DNA of 7,022 bases. Origin: Eubacterium sp. (GTDB lineage Bacteria > Bacillota > Clostridia > Lachnospirales > Lachnospiraceae). Positions 1 to 4,878 of the stretch are shown one piece after another. A program made the position numbers and the translations under genes. Below the pieces are notes generated by a model. The model ran no database searches. It saw only the letters and a program-made list of their open reading frames with translations, and was not told the DNA's origin. The DNA lies in assembly GCA_017445525.1 (NCBI GenBank), contig JAFSTZ010000326.1:1-7022 (forward strand). Reading direction: 5' to 3'. The first letter of the stretch is position 1; the number at the start of each line of letters is the position of its first letter.

Positions 1-2149
1 CAGCTATCGCAGTGTGATAATCCTTGTCAAGTATCCCCGTATCTATCATCTCCGCGATACATTCGTGAGCCAGATATGGATGGATGGCACGCACGCCATA
101 GCCCAGAAGACAAGCGACCTGATGTACATCTCTCGGCTCTCCGCTCTCAAGTATCAGAGAAACCTGCGTCCTCTTTTTAGTACGCACCAGATGCTGCTCA
201 ACGGAAGATACCGCAAGCAGTGACGGAATAGGCATATGGTTCTCATCGACTCCCCTGTCCGAAAGAGTGATGATGTTAGCTCCCTCCGATATAGCCCTGT
301 CAACTGCGATATTCAACTGATCGAGAGCACGCGCGAGCGGAGTATTTTTATAGTATAAAAGTGAAACCTTGGAAGCGTGGAAGCCCTCTCTGTCCAGCGC
401 CTCGATCTTCATCAGATCCACACCGGTAAGTATGGGATTGTTTACCTCCAGCACGCGGCAGTTCTCGCCCTTGACCTGCAACAGATCACCGTCTGAGCCG
501 ATGTAGACCGTAGTATCGGTGACTATCTTCTCCCTGAGTGAATCGATAGGAGGGTTGGTAACCTGAGCGAAAAGCTGCTTGAAATAGCAGAACAACGGCT
601 GGTGGTGCGAGGACAACATCGCAAGCGGCACATCTGCCCCCATCGATACCGTCGGCTCAACTCCGTCCATCGCCATAGGAACTATCTGTTTTTTTATATC
701 CTCATATGAATATCCAAATACCTTGTACAGTCTGTCTCTGACCGGCTGCTCATGCGTAGGGATCTTCTTGTTCGGGATATCCAGATGATCGAGATGGAGC
801 AGATGACGGTCGAGCCACTCACCGTACGGATGAGCCTTCGCATATCTCTCCTTGCACTCGGTATCCGTGAGGATCCTGCCCTCTTTGGTATCAACTACGA
901 GCATCCTGCCCGGTGAAAGTCTCGACTTCTTTTCGATGTTATCCTCGGGTATGTCAAGAACACCTACCTCGGATGCGAGGATAAGTCTTTTATCCTTGGT
1001 CACGTAGTAGCGGCTTGGTCTGAGACCGTTTCTGTCGAGCGTCGCACCGAAAAGCTCGCCGTCCGTAAAAAGTATCGCCGCCGGTCCGTCCCAGGGCTCC
1101 ATCATCGTCGCATAGTAGTGATAAAAATCCTTGCGCTCCTTGCTCATCGCATCGTCGTGTTTCCATGGCTCCGGGATAGTGATCATCATGGCGAGCGGGA
1201 GCTCCATGCCATTCATATATAAAAACTCCAGCGTGTTATCGAGCATCGCCGAATCGGATCCGGAAGCAGCGATAACAGGATAAACCTTCTTCAGATCATC
1301 CGTGAGAACAGCTCCCGACATCGTCTCCTCGCGGGCAAGCATACGGTCAGCATTTCCGCGGATGGTATTTATCTCGCCGTTGTGGGCTATCATCCTGTAC
1401 GGATGGGCACGCTGCCAGGACGGCGTAGTGTTGGTCGAGAATCTCGAGTGAACCAGAGCGATGGAAGACTTGTATTCCTTTGACATCAGATCCTCATAGA
1501 AATTGCGAAGCTGGCCTACCAAAAACATACCCTTGTAAACGATGGTTCTCGACGAGAGTGAACAGATATATGTATCCTCGGAACTCTGCTCATACTCGCG
1601 ACGCAGGCAGAACAAACGTCTGTCAAACTCAAAGCCCTTTTCGACATCCTCCGGTCTCTCCAAAAAGCACTGAGATATACATGGCATGCAGTCCACTGCC
1701 GCCTGTCCGAGAAGCTCGGGATGCGTCTCGACCTCTCTCCAGCCGAGAAACTTTATACCCTGTTTTTCCGCGATAACCTCCAGCATCCTCATCGCAAAAC
1801 GACGCTTAAGAGCGTCCTGCGGAAAGAAAAACATACCTACTCCGTAGTCGCCCTCGTCGCCTAAATCTATACCTGATCTCTTTGCTGTTTTTTTGAAAAA
1901 TGCGTGCGAAATCTGAGTGAGTATACCCACTCCGTCACCGACCTTTCCGGTCGCATCTTTACCGGCACGATGCTCCAACTTTTCTACGATACTGAGTGCA
2001 TCGTCGAGCACACGGTGATCCTTTTTTCCATCGATATTTATAACTGCTCCGATACCGCAGGCATCGTGGTCGTTTCGCCACCAGTCAGCGTTATTACTCG
2101 CATTATTATTTGCATTATTATTCACGTTATTATTGTCGGCATTTTCCAT
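1..2149 (-). CDS. gltB: Glutamate synthase (GOGAT) large subunit, N-terminal part (runs off left edge)
   Basis: Reductive transfer of the glutamine amide to 2-oxoglutarate, giving two glutamates; cytoplasmic, normally with a GltD-type small subunit. The first 716 codons are present and open, with no frameshift. A 30-residue Asn-rich propeptide precedes the putative catalytic Cys31 (DACGIGAV). The class II amidotransferase domain continues with GDGVGIL (about 71-77), HSRFSTNT (about 234-241) and HNGEINTIRGN (about 256-266). The central domain follows, with EPTVSMGADVPLAML (about 498-512), FAQVTNPPID (about 527-536), LSDRG and IPSLLAVSSV (about 629-650). The FMN/2-oxoglutarate synthase domain, the Fe-S cysteines and the GXGXG domain would lie outside the window. 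Start chosen at 2149: GAGG lies 8 nt upstream and the cysteine context fits a processed N-terminus. It has its own promoter and leader hairpin and lies downstream of glnA in the same direction. Identification is by motif recall, not a search. Confidence 0.97.
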   Translation of the reverse strand, partial: MENADNNNVNNNANNNASNNADWWRNDHDACGIGAVINIDGKKDHRVLDDALSIVEKLEHRAGKDATGKVGDGVGILTQISHAFFKKTAKRSGIDLGDEGDYGVGMFFFPQDALKRRFAMRMLEVIAEKQGIKFLGWREVETHPELLGQAAVDCMPCISQCFLERPEDVEKGFEFDRRLFCLRREYEQSSEDTYICSLSSRTIVYKGMFLVGQLRNFYEDLMSKEYKSSIALVHSRFSTNTTPSWQRAHPYRMIAHNGEINTIRGNADRMLAREETMSGAVLTDDLKKVYPVIAASGSDSAMLDNTLEFLYMNGMELPLAMMITIPEPWKHDDAMSKERKDFYHYYATMMEPWDGPAAILFTDGELFGATLDRNGLRPSRYYVTKDKRLILASEVGVLDIPEDNIEKKSRLSPGRMLVVDTKEGRILTDTECKERYAKAHPYGEWLDRHLLHLDHLDIPNKKIPTHEQPVRDRLYKVFGYSYEDIKKQIVPMAMDGVEPTVSMGADVPLAMLSSHHQPLFCYFKQLFAQVTNPPIDSLREKIVTDTTVYIGSDGDLLQVKGENCRVLEVNNPILTGVDLMKIEALDREGFHASKVSLLYYKNTPLARALDQLNIAVDRAISEGANIITLSDRGVDENHMPIPSLLAVSSVEQHLVRTKKRTQVSLILESGEPRDVHQVACLLGYGVRAIHPYLAHECIAEMIDTGILDKDYHTAIA
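2090..2134 (-). repeat. AAT-rich 12-nt tandem repeat encoding the Asn-rich GltB propeptide
   Basis: Read on the minus strand, the start of gltB contains Asn-codon triplets (AAT/AAC) in roughly 12-nt units separated by GTG, GCA and GCG-AGT codons. Residues 3-20 of the protein contain 12 asparagines. The tract ends about ten codons before the catalytic cysteine, so it lies wholly in the segment that is removed in characterised glutamate synthases. Such a tract is prone to slippage in units of 3 or 12 nt without breaking the frame. Confidence 0.75.
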
Positions 2150-2186
2150 GTTTTTTTCCTCGCTTTGGTTCTTATTTGCACAAAAA

Positions 2187-2233
2187 TGAGACAAAGGGAT
2201 CCCAGAGATGAACTCTGAGACGCCTTTGCCTCA
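2187..2233 (-). promoter_or_regulatory. gltB leader hairpin, copy 1 of the shared TGAGGCAAAGG element
   Basis: On the minus strand a 21-nt arm beginning TGAGGCAAAGG, a TTCAT loop and a complementary 21-nt arm form a stem with 20 of 21 positions paired (one C-C mismatch, three G-U). It starts 9 nt after the -10 box, so it sits within a few nucleotides of the expected mRNA 5' end. It is followed by TTTTTG (2181-2186), giving an intrinsic-terminator-like shape 37 nt before the gltB start codon. The same element lies before glnA and asnB. It could attenuate gltB and also end readthrough transcripts from glnA, since no other convincing terminator lies between the two genes. Confidence 0.85.
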
Positions 2234-2242
2234 TTGCATGAC

Positions 2243-2271
2243 ATCTTATCACATATGTATTTACTTGTCAA
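2243..2271 (-). promoter_or_regulatory. gltB promoter (TTGACA-17-TAAGAT)
   Basis: On the minus strand a perfect -35 TTGACA (2266-2271) is followed by 17 bp and TAAGAT (2243-2248). An A-rich run lies just upstream. Transcription should begin about 7 nt past the -10, immediately before the leader hairpin. This is a typical housekeeping sigma promoter with near-consensus hexamers, so control is more likely exerted after initiation or by a repressor than by weak promoter activity. Confidence 0.85.
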
Positions 2272-2280
2272 GCCGATTTT

Positions 2281-2300
2281 TTACAAAAATATTTTTGCAA
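2281..2300. other. AT-rich palindrome in the glnA-gltB gap
   Basis: Arms TTACAAAAA and TTTTTGCAA form a near-perfect palindrome 15 nt after the glnA stop codon and 9 nt before the gltB -35 box. Read in the glnA direction it is followed by A residues rather than a T-run, so it is a poor intrinsic terminator. It may be a weak 3'-end hairpin for glnA or an UP-like AT element for gltB. The rest of the gap holds only the gltB promoter and leader. Confidence 0.35.
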
Positions 2301-2314
2301 GATGGTCGTAGCAT

Positions 2315-4423
2315 TTATCTGAGTGAAAACAGCATCTGTCCGTAGGTCGGATAGCTCAGGTACTCATCCGGGATCAGTGCCTCTGCCTCATCAGCATACT
2401 CTCTCAACTCATCCATATCCTTGAGGACTGTTTTCTCGTAGAAATCAGCCTGCTTCTGCATATCGGTCATACCCTCAGCCTCGAGAGTATCCTTCTGCAG
2501 GACTTCCAGTTTCTCAATGATCTGAGCTGAAGTGTCATCAAGCTTTTTGAGTATCGTCCCCTCGAGTGCAGCCTTTGCTCCGGGGAGTACTTTCTCCTTC
2601 TGCAGGATAGCCTTGGTCAGATCCTGCTCGTATGCGATCAGTCCGCTGGTCAGATCCTTGCGCACCATCTCCTGCATGGTGAGCGCCTCAATATTTATCG
2701 ACTTCGAATAGTTCTCAAGCAGTATCTCGTAACGTGATTCCATCTCTTCTTTTGTGAAGATCTTGTGCGAAATAAATAGCTCGACCGACTTATCACTGAT
2801 CCACTCGGGCATAGCGTCCGGAAGAGACTTCAGGTTCGGCAGACCTCTCTTTTCTGCCTCAGCGATCCACTCATCAGTATAACCGTTTCCGTTGAAAAGC
2901 ACTCTCTTATGCTCGATAAGTGTGTTCTTCAGAAGCTCGGTCAGCTTGTCATGAAGCTCATCCCCACTCAGTCCCTCGATCTCTTTGGTTATGCGGGAGA
3001 GCATCTCAGCCACAGCGGTGTTCAGCACGATATTCGCATTTGCAACCGACACTGCGGAGCCCGGCATACGGAACTCAAACTTGTTACCGGTAAATGCAAA
3101 CGGTGATGTACGGTTACGATCCGTATTATCTTTATAAATGTGCGGGAGCACCTGTGCGCCCATCTCCATCCTTTCCTTGGCGCCGCCCTTGAAAGCGGTT
3201 CCCTGTTCGATGCTCTCAAGAACCCTGGTCAACTCGTCGCCCACAAAGATAGAGATAACTGCCGGCGGAGCTTCGTTGGCACCGAGTCTGTGATCGTTTC
3301 CGGCGGATGCCACCGATAGTCTCAGCTGCGGCGCGTACTCGTCGACAGCCGCGATCACGCTAATAAGTGTCACTAAAAATGGTATGTTATCCTCCGGATG
3401 TTTGCCGGGATCGAGGAGGTTGATCCCGGTGTCTGTGCAGATAGACCAGTTGTTATGCTTACCCGAACCATTTATACCTTCAAACGGTTTCTCGTGAAGG
3501 AGGCAGGCGAAGTTATGCTTGTCAGCTACCTTCTTCATCACCTCCATGGTGAGCTGGTTGTGATCGACAGCCACGTTTGCAGTCTCAAACACAGGTGCCA
3601 TCTCGTGCTGTGACGGTGCGACCTCGTTGTGCTTGGTCTTGGCGGGGATGCCGAGCTTCCAGAGTTCCTCATCGAGGTCGTGCATAAATGCGCTGACCTT
3701 CGGCTTGATCACTCCGAAATAATGATCCTCCATCTCCTGTCCCTTGGTCGCAGGCGCTCCGATCAGTGTCCTGCCGGTGAAGAGAAGATCCTTTCTCTGC
3801 ATGTAATCATCTTTATCTATCAAGAAGTATTCCTGCTCGGAGCCGATAGTTGTATTTACTCGCGTTACATCGTCGATGCCGAGTGCCTTCATCAGCTTGA
3901 CCGCCTCCTTGGAAAGTGCTTCCATGGAGCGAAGAAGCGGAGTCTTTTTATCAAGTGCCTCGCCGCCGTAGGAGCAGAAAGCTGTCGGGATATAAAGTGA
4001 TCCGTCTTTTATAAATGCGGGCGACGACGGATCCCAGGCGGTATATCCTCTCGCCTCAAACGTAGCTCTCAGGCCACCTGACGGAAAGCTCGATGCGTCA
4101 GGCTCACCCTTTACAAGCTCCTTGCCGGAGAACTCCATGATGATGCTTCCGTCTCCCTCGGGAGAGATAAAACTGTCATGCTTCTCGGCAGTGAGCCCCG
4201 TCATCGGCTGGAACCAGTGAGTGTAGTGTGTGGCTCCGTTCTCGATCGCCCACTCCTTCATGGCAACTGCGACGGCGTTAGCAACGTCGAGCTCGAGATG
4301 TGTTCCGTTCACGATGGTCTTGTGAACTGCCTTATAAATATCCTTGGGCAGACGCTCACGCATCACCTTGTCACCGAACACCAGGCATCCGTATTCCTCG
4401 GGTAGTTTCTTTGCTTCGATCAT
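2315..4423 (-). CDS. glnA: Type III glutamine synthetase (GSIII)
   Basis: ATP-dependent condensation of glutamate and ammonia to glutamine; cytoplasmic. The 702 residues fit the roughly 700-residue GSIII family (GlnN), well above the roughly 450 of type I enzymes. Visible blocks: GSIII N-terminal region with FPSGGLRATFEARGYTAWDP (about 113-132); metal-site GSEQEYFLID (about 194-203); NEVAPSQHEMAPVFE (about 266-280); ATP/glutamate-site FEGINGSGKHNNWS (about 314-327); SAGNDHRLGANEAPP (about 373-387); DRNRTSPFAFTGNKFEFR (about 435-452). The C-terminal 200 residues are helical, as usual for the family. Start chosen at 4423 because AAGGAGGA lies 7 nt upstream and the family begins near this point. 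The frame is open for 32 more codons upstream, but those codons read through the leader hairpin. It has its own promoter and shared leader hairpin, with gltB downstream in the same direction, giving a GS-GOGAT pair. The alternative symbol is glnN. Confidence 0.98.
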   Translation of the reverse strand: MIEAKKLPEEYGCLVFGDKVMRERLPKDIYKAVHKTIVNGTHLELDVANAVAVAMKEWAIENGATHYTHWFQPMTGLTAEKHDSFISPEGDGSIIMEFSGKELVKGEPDASSFPSGGLRATFEARGYTAWDPSSPAFIKDGSLYIPTAFCSYGGEALDKKTPLLRSMEALSKEAVKLMKALGIDDVTRVNTTIGSEQEYFLIDKDDYMQRKDLLFTGRTLIGAPATKGQEMEDHYFGVIKPKVSAFMHDLDEELWKLGIPAKTKHNEVAPSQHEMAPVFETANVAVDHNQLTMEVMKKVADKHNFACLLHEKPFEGINGSGKHNNWSICTDTGINLLDPGKHPEDNIPFLVTLISVIAAVDEYAPQLRLSVASAGNDHRLGANEAPPAVISIFVGDELTRVLESIEQGTAFKGGAKERMEMGAQVLPHIYKDNTDRNRTSPFAFTGNKFEFRMPGSAVSVANANIVLNTAVAEMLSRITKEIEGLSGDELHDKLTELLKNTLIEHKRVLFNGNGYTDEWIAEAEKRGLPNLKSLPDAMPEWISDKSVELFISHKIFTKEEMESRYEILLENYSKSINIEALTMQEMVRKDLTSGLIAYEQDLTKAILQKEKVLPGAKAALEGTILKKLDDTSAQIIEKLEVLQKDTLEAEGMTDMQKQADFYEKTVLKDMDELREYADEAEALIPDEYLSYPTYGQMLFSLR

Positions 4424-4430
4424 AGTTTTA

Positions 4431-4438
4431 TCCTCCTT
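4431..4438 (-). promoter_or_regulatory. glnA ribosome binding site (AAGGAGGA)
   Basis: A near-perfect Shine-Dalgarno sequence lies 7 nt before the ATG at 4423. It decides the start against the longer open frame beginning at 4519, whose first codons would lie inside or upstream of the leader hairpin. Confidence 0.9.
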
Positions 4439-4461
4439 TTTAACGTGTTTAAAATACAAGA

Positions 4462-4508
4462 AGAGGCAAAGGTATTCCAGAGATAAACTCTGAGACACCT
4501 TTGCCTCA
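4462..4508 (-). promoter_or_regulatory. glnA leader hairpin, copy 2 of the shared TGAGGCAAAGG element
   Basis: On the minus strand 21-nt arms around a TTTAT loop pair at 19 of 21 positions. The two exceptions are a C-A in the stem and a U-U at the base. The 5' arm differs from the gltB copy at only one position, where C becomes T and here restores a U-A pair. It begins 9 nt after the -10 box. TCTTGTATTTT follows, a weaker T-rich tract than in the gltB copy. The glnA start codon is 38 nt beyond the hairpin. Confidence 0.85.
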
Positions 4509-4517
4509 TCGAAGTGC

Positions 4518-4546
4518 ATTTTAGCATATCAATATTCACATGTCAA
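4518..4546 (-). promoter_or_regulatory. glnA promoter (TTGACA-17-TAAAAT)
   Basis: On the minus strand TTGACA (4541-4546), 17 bp, then TAAAAT (4518-4523), preceded by an A-rich tract GAAAAAAGTTC. It diverges from the asnB promoter. The two -35 boxes are separated by 85 bp (4547-4631), in which I see A/T tracts at both ends but no clear operator. Confidence 0.87.
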
Positions 4547-4631
4547 GAACTTTTTTCTTTTTTTCAACCCCAACCGACAGAAACACCAAAGTACACTATA
4601 TCGAGTTTGCGGCCACCTCACGAAAAAAGTC

Positions 4632-4660
4632 TTGACAACACCTGTGTTCTATGGTATGAT
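4632..4660 (+). promoter_or_regulatory. asnB promoter (TTGACA-17-TATGAT)
   Basis: TTGACA (4632-4637), 17 bp, TATGAT (4655-4660). The upstream GAAAAAAGTC matches the GAAAAAAGTTC before the glnA -35 except for one base, so the two divergent promoters resemble each other beyond the hexamers. The expected transcription start lies just before the hairpin at 4670. It probably drives asnB and purF. Confidence 0.87.
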
Positions 4661-4669
4661 GCCGTGCAG

Positions 4670-4716
4670 TGAGGCAAAGGCGTCTCAGAGATCTTCTCTG
4701 GGACACCTTTGCCTTC
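4670..4716 (+). promoter_or_regulatory. asnB leader hairpin, copy 3 of the shared TGAGGCAAAGG element
   Basis: Arms of 21 nt around an ATCTT loop pair at 19 of 21 positions, with a C-A mismatch mid-stem and an open last position. The 5' arm is identical to the gltB copy; the 3' arm has CAC where gltB has TCC and glnA has TAC. It begins 9 nt after the -10 box. TTTTG follows at once (4717-4721). Unlike the other two leaders, the next stretch is not the ribosome binding site but a further 132-nt foldable element. Confidence 0.85.
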
Positions 4717-4726
4717 TTTTGAGCGA

Positions 4727-4858
4727 TAAGGCGCGAGCATGGACATGGCGTTTACACATCGGATGCTTGCATCCGGATGGGTAAACGCATGGACATATGA
4801 GCCCAACGGACAACGAGGATGCAAAGCATCCGAGTCTGTCTGTTGGACTCGCGCCTTA
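4727..4858 (+). promoter_or_regulatory. Structured asnB leader element, possible three-way-junction RNA
   Basis: An 11-bp outer stem P1 joins 4727-4737 (TAAGGCGCGAG) to 4848-4858. Inside, P2 has GCGTTTAC (4748-4755) with GTAAACGC (4781-4788), extended towards its tip by CATC/GATG and a GGATG-CTTG-CATCC hairpin. P3 pairs 4803-4812 with 4837-4846 (10 bp, one G-U). It continues through A-U, C-G and two possible tandem G-A pairs to a GGATGC-AAA-GCATCC tip. The sequence GCATGGACAT occurs twice (4737-4746 and 4787-4796). P1 ends 8 nt before the GGAGG, so folding could affect translation. The fold was worked out by hand. It could be a regulatory RNA domain or a short inserted inverted-repeat element; I do not recognise a known riboswitch class. 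Confidence 0.6.
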
Positions 4859-4866
4859 CTAATCAC

Positions 4867-4871
4867 GGAGG
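4867..4871 (+). promoter_or_regulatory. asnB ribosome binding site (GGAGG)
   Basis: GGAGG lies 7 nt before the ATG at 4879. Together with the required second-codon cysteine, it fixes the asnB start against the upstream in-frame ATG at 4819, which lies inside the P3 hairpin. Confidence 0.9.
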
Positions 4872-4878
4872 TAGAAAA

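Noticed and set aside
1904..2218. 104-codon plus-strand open frame with a hydrophobic Ile/Val stretch resembling a membrane helix
   Set aside because: It is the complement of the gltB start. The Ile/Val run is just the reverse of the AAT-rich Asn tract, and it crosses the gltB leader hairpin.
3629..4000. 123-codon plus-strand open frame
   Set aside because: It is a shadow of glnA, whose conserved GSIII motifs occupy this segment in frame on the other strand.
4424..4519. 32-codon N-terminal extension of glnA from an ATG at 4519
   Set aside because: These codons translate the leader hairpin and start inside the -10 box (4518-4523), upstream of the likely transcription start. A strong AAGGAGGA lies 7 nt before the ATG at 4423, where the family normally begins.
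4547..4631. GlnR/TnrA-type operator between the divergent promoters
   Set aside because: I could not find a TGTNA-N7-TNACA-like site in this stretch or over the promoters. The repeated element here is a GC-rich hairpin of quite different sequence.
4819..4878. 20-codon N-terminal extension of asnB
   Set aside because: It would bury the nucleophile cysteine that must be residue 2, and it begins inside a hairpin with no ribosome binding site.
4670..4878. T-box, ANTAR-type double hairpin or glutamine riboswitch in the leaders
   Set aside because: No T-box consensus or specifier loop is seen. ANTAR targets have paired short hairpins with six-base loops, whereas here there is one long stem with a five-base loop. 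The compact glutamine riboswitch pattern was not recognised. A search with Rfam models would settle it.
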